A stretch of 64,000 bases of DNA, taken from assembly GCA_963778025.1 (NCBI GenBank), contig CAVZTA010000009.1, positions 186,001 to 250,000 of the forward strand. The letters run 5' to 3'. This document shows positions 44,539-54,800 of this stretch, piece after piece. Source of the stretch: CAVZTA01 sp963778025 (GTDB lineage: Bacteria > Chloroflexota > Limnocylindria > Limnocylindrales > CSP1-4). The notes beneath the pieces are model-generated. The model was given only the letters and a program-made list of their open reading frames with translations, had not been told where the DNA came from and made no database searches. Both the position numbers and the translations under genes were made by a program. Positions within the stretch are counted from its first letter, which is position 1; each line of letters starts with the position of its first letter.

Positions 44539-45720
44539 GTGGCGCCCGCTCGCCGCTCGTACGACGTCGTCGTGATCGGCGGGGGCATCGTCGGAGCGGC
44601 CGCGGCCGCCGAGCTCGCCTCGGAGCGCGCGAGCGTCCTGCTCGTCGAGCGAGCCGAGGTGGCGGCCGGCGCGTCCGGCCGGAATTCCGGCGCCGTCTGG
44701 CACCCGATGGATCCGGTGCTCGAGATCCTCTATCTGGAGACCCTCGCGCGGCTCCGGGCGCTGCCGTCGGCGCTCGAGGCGACGCTGCCGCCGGGCCATG
44801 CCGATCGTGCCTTCGCGTTGCCGGCGGAGCCGGTGGGCATCCTGACGCTGGACAGCGATGGGGATGCGCTCTCAGCGCAGGCTGCGACGCTCGCCGTGTC
44901 CCACCCGCAGCTCCGACCGTCGTTCCTGGATCCGGCGACGCTCGCCCGGCAGGAGCCGTCCTTGGCGCCGGGGCTGTCCGCGGTCCGCCTCGACATCGGC
45001 TTCCCGGTCGCTCCGTGGGCCGCGACGCGGGCGTTCGCATCGCTCGCGCATGCCCGTGGCGCGGACGTGGTCGAGGGTGCGGTGGCCTCGCTGCGCACCG
45101 TCGGCGGGGCCGTGGAGCGGGTCACGATCGACGGCGACGAGATCGCTGCGGGCGCGGTCATCGTCGCGGCCGGGCCGTGGACACCCGAGGTCATCGATCC
45201 CTCCGGCGCATGGCGTCCCATCCGCCCGGCGTGGGGCGCGGTCGTGGAGGTCGGCCTGTCCCGGCCACCGCACGCCATCCTCGAGGCGGCCGGGATCGAC
45301 GACGCCATCGATCCGCACGGCGCGAGGGCGGGTGCCGAGACCGTCGACTTCAGCCTGACCACGGCGGCCGGCCGCTCGGCGCTCGGGTCGACGTTCCTGC
45401 CGTTCGAGCCGGATCCGCGCGCCTACGAGGCGCGCCTGCGCGCGGGTGGCGCCGCGTACGTCCCCGCGATCGCGGACGCGCCGACGATCGGTCTGCGGGC
45501 GTGCGCGAGGCCGCTCGCGCTCGATGGGCGACCGCTGGTCGGCCCCGTCCCGGGCGTGGACCGCCTGTTCGTGGCCGCCGGCCACGGCCCGTGGGGGCTC
45601 TCGACCGGGGCGGCCTCCGGCGCGCACGTCGCGGGGCTGGTGCTGGGCCGGCCCGATGCCGTGCCGGCGACGATCCGCGCGGCGCTCGACCCGGCGCGGT
45701 TCGGAGCGCCGCCCCGCTGA
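44539..45720 (+). CDS. FAD-dependent oxidoreductase of the D-amino acid oxidase (DAO) family
   Basis: A 393-aa flavoprotein. Its N-terminal Rossmann fold is DVVVIGGGIVGAAAAAELA, with the acidic ribose ligand in VLLVERAE. The conserved GRNSGAVWH follows, and the C-terminal FAD motif is FVAAGHGPWGLSTGAASG. The family deaminates or demethylates secondary or primary amines. The GTG at 44539 is 25 nt after the aminotransferase stop without a good ribosome binding site, so coupling is likely. Together the two genes form the putative MarR-controlled unit. Confidence 0.8.
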   Translation: MAPARRSYDVVVIGGGIVGAAAAAELASERASVLLVERAEVAAGASGRNSGAVWHPMDPVLEILYLETLARLRALPSALEATLPPGHADRAFALPAEPVGILTLDSDGDALSAQAATLAVSHPQLRPSFLDPATLARQEPSLAPGLSAVRLDIGFPVAPWAATRAFASLAHARGADVVEGAVASLRTVGGAVERVTIDGDEIAAGAVIVAAGPWTPEVIDPSGAWRPIRPAWGAVVEVGLSRPPHAILEAAGIDDAIDPHGARAGAETVDFSLTTAAGRSALGSTFLPFEPDPRAYEARLRAGGAAYVPAIADAPTIGLRACARPLALDGRPLVGPVPGVDRLFVAAGHGPWGLSTGAASGAHVAGLVLGRPDAVPATIRAALDPARFGAPPR

Positions 45721-45727
45721 GCGGCCG

Positions 45728-46975
45728 TCAGCTGGCGCCGACGCGATACACGCCCCCGTCGATCGTCACCAGGAACAGCTCGCCCGACTCGGTCTCGCCG
45801 AACGACACCGGCGTCCCGGGCGCCGTGCCCACGACCGTCGGGCTGGCCGGAGCCGCGGCGTCCGAATCGATCGCCCAGATCCGCCGCGAGCACAGGTCGG
45901 CGAAGACGTAGCTGCCGGCCATCGCCGGGTACGCCGAGCCGCGATAGACGTAGCCGCCGATGACCGTGCAGTTGTCGTTCCCGCCCGAGCTGTGCGGGTA
46001 CTCCACGAGCGGCATCGTCTTGCCGCTGGCGCTGCAGCCCGACGACGGGCTGTAGCAGTGGCGGCCCTCCCACTGGTGCCAGCCGTAGTTGGCGCCCGGA
46101 CCCGGGCCCGCGTCGGTGTTCGCGCGGCGGTCGATCTCCTCGTAGCGCTCCTGCCCGACGTCGCCGATCCACAGGGCGTCGGTCTCGCGGTCGAACGAGA
46201 ACCGCCACGGGTTTCGCAGTCCCTTGGCGAAGATCAGGTCGAGGCCGGCCTGGTTCACGTACGGGTTGGTCGGCGGGATGCCGTAGGGTCGATAGCTCGG
46301 GTGGTGGTCGACGTCCATGCGGAGCAGCTTCCCGAGCAGCGTGTCGCTGCGCTGCGCCCGGTTCCCCGGGTCGCCGCCGCTGCCGCCATCGCCCATCGCG
46401 ATGTACAGGTATCCGTCGGCGCCGAACGCGAGCATCCCGCCGTTGTGGTTGTCGTAGGGCTGGCCGATGACGATCAGGCGGCGGCCGCTGGTGGTCGTGA
46501 GGCCGTTCGCGCTCGTCCGGTACTCGACGATCACGGTGTCGCCGTGGCGGTCCGTGTAATCGACGTAGTAGCGGTGGTGGTGCGCGTAGTCCGGGTGGAA
46601 GGCGAGGCCCAGGAGGCCCTGCTCGCCGCCCCTCGACGTCCGGTCACTGATGTTCAGCAAGGTCCCGAGGTAGCTGCCGGAGCTGCTGAGGACCTTGATC
46701 CGGCCCGTCTTCTCGACGACGTAGACGCGGCCGGTCCCGTCACCGGCGTTGGTCGCGAAGATCGGCTGGCTGAGGCCGGTGCGGAACGGCGTCAGGCTCA
46801 TCGAGAACGCGGCGGGCTCCACGCCGGCGGTGTCCGCGGCGACGGCTCCGGTCGCTGCCGGGGTGCTCGTGACGGCAGGTGCGCCGGGCTGGACGGCGAT
46901 CGCCGTGCTGCCGAGCGAGAGGGCGGCGGCGAGTGCGATCAGCAGGGCGAACGGGCGACGGGGGCGGATATCCAC
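45728..46975 (-). CDS. Secreted PQQ-dependent sugar dehydrogenase-like protein
   Basis: A 415-aa paralogue of the lipoprotein at 40091-41365, with the same blade motifs (QPIFATNAGDGTGRVYVVEK, GEQGLLGLAFHPDY, NHNGGMLAFGADGYLYIAMGDGGSGGDP, GLRNPWRFSFD). The N-terminus is a Sec signal (FALLIALAAALSLGSTAIA) without a lipobox, so it should be released. An extra pair of cysteines (HCYSPSSGC) could form a disulfide. The GTG at 46975 is preceded by GGAGGA. It is convergent with the oxidase gene, 7 nt apart. Confidence 0.85.
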   Translation of the reverse strand: MDIRPRRPFALLIALAAALSLGSTAIAVQPGAPAVTSTPAATGAVAADTAGVEPAAFSMSLTPFRTGLSQPIFATNAGDGTGRVYVVEKTGRIKVLSSSGSYLGTLLNISDRTSRGGEQGLLGLAFHPDYAHHHRYYVDYTDRHGDTVIVEYRTSANGLTTTSGRRLIVIGQPYDNHNGGMLAFGADGYLYIAMGDGGSGGDPGNRAQRSDTLLGKLLRMDVDHHPSYRPYGIPPTNPYVNQAGLDLIFAKGLRNPWRFSFDRETDALWIGDVGQERYEEIDRRANTDAGPGPGANYGWHQWEGRHCYSPSSGCSASGKTMPLVEYPHSSGGNDNCTVIGGYVYRGSAYPAMAGSYVFADLCSRRIWAIDSDAAAPASPTVVGTAPGTPVSFGETESGELFLVTIDGGVYRVGAS

Positions 46976-47027
46976 GAGGTCCTCCGGTGTGACGGGCCCG
47001 GATCGAGCGGCGTCGCAGCCCGTCGGC

Positions 47028-47252
47028 TCAGCGCCAGCTCTCGGGGTCGAAGAGGTAGAACGTCGTCATCGCGATCTGCTCGCGAAGGGACGTCCACCAT
47101 TCGAGGGCCGCTTCACCGAACGGCCGACCGGCGAGCTCCTCGACGGTCGCGATCGGCGACGGGGCGGGCGAGCGATCCTCGGCGGACCGCCAGCCCGAGG
47201 CGCGCCGGACGTCGACGTGCTCCAGGCGGGCGACCGCGGCGTACGCAGCCAT
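47028..47252 (-). CDS. Small hypothetical protein (74 aa)
   Basis: Begins MAAYAAVARLEHVDVRRASGW and ends in an aromatic helix (EWWTSLREQIAMTTFYLFDPESWR). There is no signal or membrane segment and I recognise no family. The ATG at 47252 follows a -10-like TAGGCT by 7 nt on the minus strand, and the aromatic, non-repetitive C-terminus argues that the frame is translated. It lies 52 nt upstream of the secreted dehydrogenase and may share its transcript. Confidence 0.55.
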   Translation of the reverse strand: MAAYAAVARLEHVDVRRASGWRSAEDRSPAPSPIATVEELAGRPFGEAALEWWTSLREQIAMTTFYLFDPESWR

Positions 47253-47259
47253 GGCGCGC

Positions 47260-47265
47260 AGCCTA
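47260..47265 (-). promoter_or_regulatory. -10-like hexamer before the 74-aa gene
   Basis: TAGGCT on the minus strand ends 7 nt before the ATG at 47252 with no ribosome binding site between, as at other leaderless-type starts in this window. Confidence 0.5.
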
Positions 47266-47400
47266 GTCCTTCCGGGAAGCCGGTGTGCATGGGCCGGATG
47301 GTCCCCCGACCCGGGCCCGTGTCGGTCCCGAGCGCGGCCCGTCGCCCGATCGCGCGGCAGCAACGAGACTGCTCGACTCGGCGCTCAGCGCGCCGATCGG

Positions 47401-47636
47401 GTCGCGCTCGGGCTGACGTGCGCCAGGGGCGACGTCGACAGCCTCGACCAGGACGCGAGGCGCGGCAGCTGTCGCCGAGCGACTACGGCGTGGCGTCGAA
47501 GCTGCTCGGCGACGTCTGCAGACGGCGGCGAGAGCGGGTCGCTGAGCACGTCCGCGACTTCGAGGTGCTGCCCATGCCGCCCGATCCGGTCGCGAACTGG
47601 CCCGACTACGAGGGCTCGAGCCGAAAGCGCCCGTAG
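47401..47636 (+). pseudogene. Possible small conserved protein, broken frame
   Basis: The 412-nt gap between 47253 and 47664 holds a stretch that reads like protein: RVALGLTCARGDVDSLDQDAR in one frame, then, after a one-base shift near 47466, RQLSPSDYGVASKLLGDV, a basic helix, and an end in LPMPPDPVANWPDYEGSS with stop at 47636. The composition differs from the Arg/Pro-rich noise of neighbouring open frames. No start with a ribosome binding site is visible. It may be a small gene with an indel, or a remnant. Confidence 0.35.
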
Positions 47637-47651
47637 CCTCCGCGGCGCGCC

Positions 47652-47657
47652 TATCCT
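47652..47657 (+). promoter_or_regulatory. -10-like hexamer before the methyltransferase gene
   Basis: TATCCT ends 7 nt before the ATG at 47665, again without a ribosome binding site between them. Confidence 0.5.
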
Positions 47658-47664
47658 CGGCGGG

Positions 47665-48472
47665 ATGCCCGTCACGCGGTTCTATGACCGGCCGAGCCTG
47701 CACGTCGAGGTCTACGACGCGCTGCATGCGGGCGCGATCCCGGGCGGCGACGACGTCGCGTTCTTCCGTCGCCTGGCGCTCGAGACCGGCGGGCCCGTGC
47801 TGGAGCTGGGTGCCGGCACCGGACGGGTGGCGATCCCGATCGCCGAGGCCGGCATCGACATCGTGGGCCTCGACCGGTCATCGGCGATGCTCGCGGTCGC
47901 GGAAGGGAAACGACGGGCGCTGCCGACCGACGTCCGTCGACGGCTCCGCTTCGTCGAGGGCGACATGACCGACCTGCGGCTGCGGCGGCGGTTCGGGCTC
48001 GTGTTCGCGGCCTTCCGCGTGTTCATGGCGTTGGCCGACGTCGCCGACCAGCGTCGCGCCCTGGCGGGGGTCCGACGGCAGCTCCGACCCGGCGGGCTCC
48101 TCGTGCTCGACGTGTTCGATCCTCGTCTCGATCGGCTCGTCCACGGTCCGCTCGAGGAGCTGGAGCGTCGCGACCTGATCCATCCGACGTCGGGCAACGC
48201 GGTGACGGTCGACGATCGGTCCGCGCACCAACGACGCGATCCGCCAGGTCTTCACCCAGCGCTGGCGATTCACCGAGATCGGCGCCGGGGGCGAGGTCGT
48301 GCGCGACGAGGAAGAGGACCTGACCTTGCGTTGGACGTACCGCTACGAGCTCCGCCACCTCCTCGAGCTCGAGGGCTTCGAGCCGCTGTCCGAGGCCAGC
48401 GACTACGCCGGTAGCCCGCCCGCCTACGGCCGGGAGCAGATCTGGGTCGCACGCAAGGCCGTGCGGCGATGA
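47665..48472 (+). CDS. Class I SAM-dependent methyltransferase (frameshifted)
   Basis: About 268 aa. SAM-binding motif I is VLELGAGTGRVAIPIAEAG, motif II follows as VGLDRSSAML, and FVEGDMTDLRL is the adenine-binding region. PGGLLVLDVFDP is the post-core strand. One extra base near 48221 (CGGTCCGCGCACC) shifts the frame. The rest continues as RTNDAIRQVFTQRWRF to a TGA at 48470-48472. The substrate is unknown; it resembles methyltransferase domain 25 proteins. The stop overlaps the ATG of the peptidase gene, forming a two-gene unit. Confidence 0.75.
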
Positions 48473-49753
48473 TCGCGACGGGACTCTCGGCCGCAGAGCG
48501 TGCCGCCGCCGACGCCGTCGACCTCGACGAGCTGACCCGCGACCTCCAGGAGCTCGTGCGCATCCCGAGCATCACCGGCCGGGAGGAGGACATCGCGGCC
48601 GACGCCGTCGGCCGCCTCGAGGCGCTCGGCCTCAGGGTCGAGGTCTTCCACCCGGATCCGGCGCTCTTCCGCGAGGATCCCGACTGGCCGGGGGAGGAGA
48701 CCGAGCGCGAGCTCCTGCCCGTCGTCATCGGCCGTGCCGGGCGCTGGGGCGGGGGCGGACGGCGGCTGATCCTCAGCGGGCACCTCGACGTCGTGCCGCC
48801 CGGTGATCCGGCCACCTGGACGGCCGACCCGTGGGGCGGCGAGATCCGCGACGGCCAGCTGTACGGCCGCGGGGCGTGCGACATGAAGGGCGGCGTCGCC
48901 GCGATCCTCGGCGCGGTGCGGGCGCTGCAGGCGACCGGGATGCTCCAGCACCTCGATGGTGAGCTGCTCGTGGCGCTCGTCCCGGGCGAGGAGGACGGCG
49001 GCCAGGGCACGCTCGCCGCGATCCGTGCCGGCGCCACCGGCGACATGGCCATCATCACCGAGCCCTCGAACCTCGACATCGTGGTCGCCCATGCCGGTGC
49101 GATCACGTTCCGGCTCACCGTCCCGGGACGGGCGGCGCATGCCAGCCAGCGGCGCGAGGGCGTGTCCGCGCTGGACAAGCTGGGCGTCCTCGTCCGGGCG
49201 CTCGAGGCGGACGAGGCGCGTCGCAACGCCGCCGAGACCGACCCGCTCATGACCGCGCTCGGGTTGCCGTACCCCACGATCGTCGGCACGGTCGAGGGTG
49301 GCGACTGGGCGAGCACCGTGATGGATCGCGTGGTCGCGCACGGCCGATACGGCGTGAAGCTGGGTCAGACGCCGGAGGCGGCGTTCGAGGACTGTCGCCG
49401 CGCCATCGCCGCCGCCTGCGCGGACGACGACTTCCTCGCCGACCATCCCGCCACGGTCGAGCACGTCGGCGGTCGGTTCGGCAGTGCGCGCATCCCGTCG
49501 GATCGACCCGTTGCCGGTGGGGTTGGCGGCCGTCGCCCGTGCGGTCATCGGCCGGGATCCGGCGCTCCTCGGCGAGCCGTACGGCGCCGACATGCGGCTG
49601 TTCGTGAACCAGGGCGGGACGCCGTGCGTGATCTTCGGGCCGGGCGACGTGAAGCTCGCGCACAGCGCCGACGAGCGGGTCCCGCTGGCCGAGGTGGACG
49701 CGTGTGCCCGGACGCTCGCGGCGTGGGTCGCCCGCGAGCTCGGCGCCGGCTGA
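48469..49753 (+). CDS. M20-family metallopeptidase / deacylase (ArgE/DapE-like, frameshifted)
   Basis: About 427 aa. Metal ligands are LSGHLDVVPPGD (His, Asp), YGRGACDMKGG (bridging Asp) and PGEEDGGQGT (catalytic Glu pair), with a further His in KLAHSADERVPLAE. The dimerisation lobe includes VPGRAAHASQRREGVSALD. It hydrolyses N-acyl amino acids or dipeptides in the cytoplasm. An extra C near 49504 (GGATCGACCCG) breaks the frame. Removing it gives RIPSDDPLPVGLAAVAR. It overlaps the methyltransferase gene by 4 nt, so the two are translationally coupled. Confidence 0.8.
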
Positions 49754-49763
49754 GCGCTCGTCG

Positions 49764-50547
49764 ATGGACGCTGCGGCCTACCAGGCCTACGCCGAGCAGC
49801 TCACGGCGGGTCTGGAGGCGCGACCGGAGGTGCTCGGCCTCGTCGCCGTCGGGTCGTTCGCCGTGGGGTCGGACCGGTATTCCGACCACGACTTCTTCGT
49901 CATCGCGCCGGCCGACGCGACCGAGGCGTTGCGGCGCGACCGCTCGTGGCTGCCGGATCATGAGCGGCTGGTGATCGCGATCCGTGAGACGCAGCACGGG
50001 ATCAAGGCCGTCTACGACGACGGCCACCTCGTCGAGTACGCGGTGTTCTCGCCCGACGAGATCGCGCTGGCCCGCCTCAACCGGACGCGGGTGCTGCTCG
50101 ACCGCGCGGACGTGGCGGCCCGGATCGAGGCGACGGTGGAGGCGACGCAGGGTCGCCGTCCGCGACGAGGCGCACACCGATGGCTGGCTCGTCGGCCAGT
50201 TCCTGGCCACGCTGCTCATCGGCCTGTCGCGCCATCGGCGGGGCGAGCGCCTCGCCGCGATCGAGTTCGTCCACGGGCTCGCGCTGCGCTTCCTGCTCGT
50301 GCTCATCGCCCGGCACATCCCGGCCGAGGTCCCGCACGTCCTCGACGACCTGAACCCGTATCGCCGCGTCGAGCTCGCGTACCCGGCACTCGGCGCGGAG
50401 CTCGATGCCGTGATGGCGCAGGGCGATCTGGAGGCGGTCGCGCGCGGCCTGTTCGACATCGCCGAGCCGCGCTTCGCCGGGCTGGGCAGCGCCGACGTCC
50501 GGCCCGCCGCGTGGACGACGCTCCGCCACCTGCTCGACGAGCGCTGA
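49764..50547 (+). CDS. Nucleotidyltransferase-fold protein (frameshifted)
   Basis: About 260 aa. The N-terminal half shows the nucleotidyltransferase signature GSFAVGSDRYSDHDFFV, with GS and DxD metal ligands (about residues 29-45). The C-terminal half is helical (GWLVGQFLATLLIGLSRH, FVHGLALRFLLVLIARH). The overall plan recalls aminoglycoside or lincosamide adenylyltransferases, but activity cannot be read from sequence. An extra G in CAGGGTCGCC near 50151 shifts the frame. The start ATG is 10 nt after the peptidase stop. Confidence 0.65.
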
Positions 50548-50562
50548 GCCGCCGCAGATCGG

Positions 50563-51873
50563 TCAGTCGATCGCCGGCTGGAGCGGCGGGCCGCCGCCCC
50601 GCCCCGTCCCCGTTCGGATCGTGGTATCGGCGCGCAGGACGAAGACGGCCGCCACGGCACCGATGAGGACGGCTCCGAGGATGCCCAGCGAGGCGTACCC
50701 GAGGCTGGCCAGCAGCACGCCGGAGCCGAGGCTGGCGAGCGCGGCCGTGCTCCAGATCAGCGCATCGGCGACGCCCTGCACCCGCGCACGCTCGGCGAGC
50801 GACACGCCGCCGGACAGCATCGCGGAACCCGCGACGAAGCCCAGGTTCCAGCCCCAGCCGAGCAGGAACAGCGCGATCCCCAGGACCAGGTCGTTCTCGG
50901 GCGGCGCCGCGGCCGAGAGGACGCCCGCGAACGCGAGGATGACCGTCCCGGCATAGATGACCCGCACCGGCCCGAAGCGGTCGGTCAGCTTCCCGGAGAC
51001 CGGCGCCAGCGCGAACATCCCGAACGTGTGGGCCGAGATCACGAGCCCCACCGCCTGGAGCGAGTGGTGATGGTCGGTCATGTGGAGCGGCGTCATCGTC
51101 ATGATCAGGACCATCACGAACTGGCCGATGACGAGCGCCATGATCGCCAGCGCCACGGTGGGCCGCCGGATGATCGTGCCCATCGGCGCAGACGTGGCGG
51201 CGTCCACGCCCTGGGCCTCCGTTCGGTCGGCGATCTCGTAGGGATCGGGGCGGAGGAACACGAACGACGTCAGGCCTGCGATGGCGACGAGGACGATCGG
51301 CACGAGGTACGGTCCCGCCAGCGCCGGCAGGCCCATGGTCATCGCGACCTCGCCGGATGGCTCCACGAGATTCGGCCCGATCACCGCGCCGATCGTCGCC
51401 GCCCAGACCACCGTCCCGATCGCGGAGGCGCGGCGGTCCGGCGGGTAGAGGTCGGCGGCGGCATAGCGCGAGAGCTGGTTGGCGCTGTTGCCGAAGCCGA
51501 TGAGCAGCGACCCGAGCAGCAGCACCGGGAACGACACACCCACGATCCCGGCGATCGCGATGGCCGCGCCGACGACGCCGAGCGCATAGCCGGCGACCAG
51601 CCCGATGCGGCGACCGCGGCGGGCCATGAGCGCCGCGAGGGTCGTCGCCCCGAGGGCGGCGCCCAGGACGACGACCGCCGCCGGCACCCCGGCCATCGAC
51701 CGGTCGCCGGTGATCGACAGCGCGACCAGCGACGTCACCGTCACCGCGGCGATGTGGCCCGTGCTCCCGAACGCGACCCCGCCGACGAGGACACCGACCA
51801 GGCGTCGTCGCGTCGCCTCGCGCCGGGCGGTGTCCAGGGCGGGCGCGGCCGTCACGGCGGGGCTCGAGGACAT
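50563..51873 (-). CDS. Major facilitator superfamily transporter
   Basis: A 436-aa membrane protein with 12 predicted helices in two halves. MARRGRRIGLVAGYALG between helices 2 and 3 and SGKLTDRFGPVRVIYAG in the second half are the MFS loop signatures. The central loop (about 215-240) is hydrophilic. A His-rich run (MTDHHHS) sits at an extracytoplasmic edge. It is most like drug or metabolite efflux antiporters. It is convergent with the nucleotidyltransferase gene, 15 nt apart, and lies 22 nt downstream of the helicase gene's stop on the same strand. Confidence 0.85.
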   Translation of the reverse strand: MSSSPAVTAAPALDTARREATRRRLVGVLVGGVAFGSTGHIAAVTVTSLVALSITGDRSMAGVPAAVVVLGAALGATTLAALMARRGRRIGLVAGYALGVVGAAIAIAGIVGVSFPVLLLGSLLIGFGNSANQLSRYAAADLYPPDRRASAIGTVVWAATIGAVIGPNLVEPSGEVAMTMGLPALAGPYLVPIVLVAIAGLTSFVFLRPDPYEIADRTEAQGVDAATSAPMGTIIRRPTVALAIMALVIGQFVMVLIMTMTPLHMTDHHHSLQAVGLVISAHTFGMFALAPVSGKLTDRFGPVRVIYAGTVILAFAGVLSAAAPPENDLVLGIALFLLGWGWNLGFVAGSAMLSGGVSLAERARVQGVADALIWSTAALASLGSGVLLASLGYASLGILGAVLIGAVAAVFVLRADTTIRTGTGRGGGPPLQPAID

Positions 51874-51894
51874 CGGCGGGATGATAGGCCGCCG

Positions 51895-54800
51895 CTACCG
51901 ACGGGACGGTCGCGTATCGAGCTCCGGGAACAGCACGAGGCCGGGTGGCGGATCCGTGCCGCGTTGGGCCTCCGAGGAGGCGAGGGTCGCGAGCGCACCC
52001 GGCTCGCCCGTCCCCGCCGCGACCGCGACCGGATGGGCGAGGCCCACGGCGACCGGCGCCGGCCCGACCGCCTGCTGCTCGCCGGCGACCTCCACCAGGC
52101 GGCAGAAGGCGTTCACCAGCCGCATCTGCTCGGGCGTGCGACACGCGACATGGAGCAATGCCGGCGAGGCGACGAGCACCGCCAGACCACGCGCGCGGGA
52201 GAGCGCCACGTTCAACCGGTTGCCCGAGTAGAGGAACTCCGGATCGCGTGGCGCCTCCTCGGGCGTCGACGTGGTCATCGAATAGATCGCCACGGGCGCC
52301 TCGCGCCCCTGGAACTTGTCGACCGTGCCCACGTTGGGGCGCGCGCCGAGGCGGCGCTCGACCGTGCGGGCGATCTCCGCGACCTGCGCGTTGTACGGCG
52401 CGACCACGAGGACGTCCGGCACCTCGAGCCGGCGCTCGCGTCCCTCCCGGTCGATCCAGCGCCGGCCGACCAGCGCCTCGATCGCCGCCGCGACCCAGGC
52501 CGCCTCTTCGCGGGAGCGATTGCCGGCACCGAGATGCGGCAGGGACACGAAGCGGACACCCGTCCCACCCACCGGCTCGCCGTCGCCCACGAGCTGGCGC
52601 GCGTTCGCCGGGTCCGTCTCCAGCCGCCCCTCGTAGAACGCGTCGGAGATGTAGGCGTTGACATCCGGGTGCAGCCGGTACGTCGTCCCGAGCAGGAGCC
52701 CGCGATCCTCGGCGATGGTCCGCGCCTCGCCGACCAGGTGCTCCAGCGCCGAGGCGCCGGCGCCTTCGGGGTGGACGCCCTGTGACACCTGCGGAAGCTG
52801 GTTCGGATCGCCCAGCAGGACCAGCGACCCGGCGGCGCCGCTGACGCTGCACACCGTCGCCAACGACAGCTGGCCGGCCTCGTCCACGAACAGGACGTCG
52901 ACGGTGTCGGCCGCGTCCTCGTGCGCCCACAGCCAGGACGTCCCGCCGACCACGTCCCAGGTCCCTGCACGCAGCCCCGCGATGGCCCCGACCGTGGTCC
53001 CGACGCGCTCGATCCGCTGGTCATCGCTCGCGACGTCGTCCTCGTCCGCGCGCTGGGCGATGCGGAGCGGCACGCCCTCCGCGGTGCTCGCCTTGGCGAC
53101 GGCTTCGAGCAGGTTCGCGATCACGCGATGCGACTGCGCCGTCACGCCGACGCGCTTCCCGGTCTGGACGAGGTCCAGGATCATCCGCGCCCCGGTGTGG
53201 GTCTTGCCGGTCCCGGGCGGTCCCTGCACCGGCAGGACCGTCGCCGTCGAGACGCAGGGCGAGCCGGCGTCCCGCGGCGAGCGGCTTCTCCCCGACCTCC
53301 GCGAGCGGTGCGCCGGGCTCCACGCCGCGGATGCGGGGCGGCCGACGCAGCAGGAGGTCCCGCGCCGCGCGGAACGGCCCGTCGTCCGCCTCGATCCCGC
53401 GGGCGATGACGTCGTCGGCAAGGCGGCCCAGCGCCGAGCGCATCGGCTCGCCGCCGTACGGCTTGCCCGGGATCAGCGCGACCGGGTGCGGGTTCGCAGC
53501 ATTGCGCTTGAGATCGATGGTCCCCGCGAGCGGGTCGAGCTCGGTCACGTCCACGGTCGACTGGGCCCAGCCGTCCTCGCCCGGCGCCAGCGCGATGACG
53601 GACTTGCCCTCGCGGATCCGCGTCTCCTGCGCCGGGTCGAACCGATAGCGATGGATGCGCGACTTCTTGCTCGCCCCGCGGTCCTCGAGGAACGTGAGGT
53701 CGCCCAGCGCGGACCCGTCGCGCACCAGCTCCTCGAGCGACGCCTCGGCCAGGCGGAAGTGATCCCACCACTGCGGCTTCGCCTCGCGGCGATGCCAGTC
53801 GAGGATGGCGGCAAGCAGCCACTGCGCCTGCTGGGTGTCATCGCGCGCGAGCCGGTCCACGGGCAGCTCCGCGCGCAACGTCTCCTCCCGGGCTCGCGTC
53901 TCCGCCTGCGCGGTCGCGAGGTCCTCCGGCGGGGCCCCGTCGGCCGGCTGCGGCCGGGGGACGATCCCGTCGGGGAAGAGGGGAGCGGCCTCGAGCCGGC
54001 GGGCCTCGAGCCACTCGCGCAGGAGCAGGTTCGAGACGCAGTCGTCGCGGTTGTAGGCCGCGATGGCCTCCAGGATCGCCGGGTCGCCGGTCTCCATCCA
54101 GCGCTCGTACTCGACGACGCTGAACCCGGCCTGCGTGATGCCGCCCTCCCGCTCGGGCATGTAGAACGTCTCGAGCTTCTTGATCGAATAGCTCTCGACG
54201 CTCGCCCGGATGCCCTGGCGCACGACGTGGTCGTAGAGGTTCACGAGGACGCGCCCGCGAAGCAGGACATCGACCTCGTCCTCGCGCGTCGCGTGCCGCT
54301 GCATCAGCCGCTTCAGCGCCCCCGACTCGTAGCCGCCGTAGTGGTAGACGTGCATCCCGGGGTCGCGGGCGAGACGGTCCAGGACCAGGTCGACGAACCG
54401 TTCGAGCATCGCCTTCTCGCCCGCGCGGTCATGCGCCCAGTCGGCATGGAAGACGATCTCGCCATCGGCGGCGCGCTCGGTCCAGCCGAAGAGGTACTCC
54501 AGGCCATCGGTCAGGGCCCACGGGTCGGCCTCGATGTCCCAGAAGACGTCGAGCGGGCTGGGTGGCGGAAGCGCCGCGAGCCCCTTGCCGGACTCCGCCG
54601 GGTTCGGCGGGATGAGCTCGTAGCGGTGTTCATGCGTCCGCCGATACTCCAGCTGGAGCGCCGCCTGCCGGCGCAGCCGCTCGAGGATCCTCGGGTTCGA
54701 GATCCCGGATCCCGCGATCCGCCGGCAGCTCGCCCAGCGCCTGGAGCGTCGTCACGCCTGCCTCGACGAGCTTCCGCCGCTGGACGCGCGCGGCGCCCGC

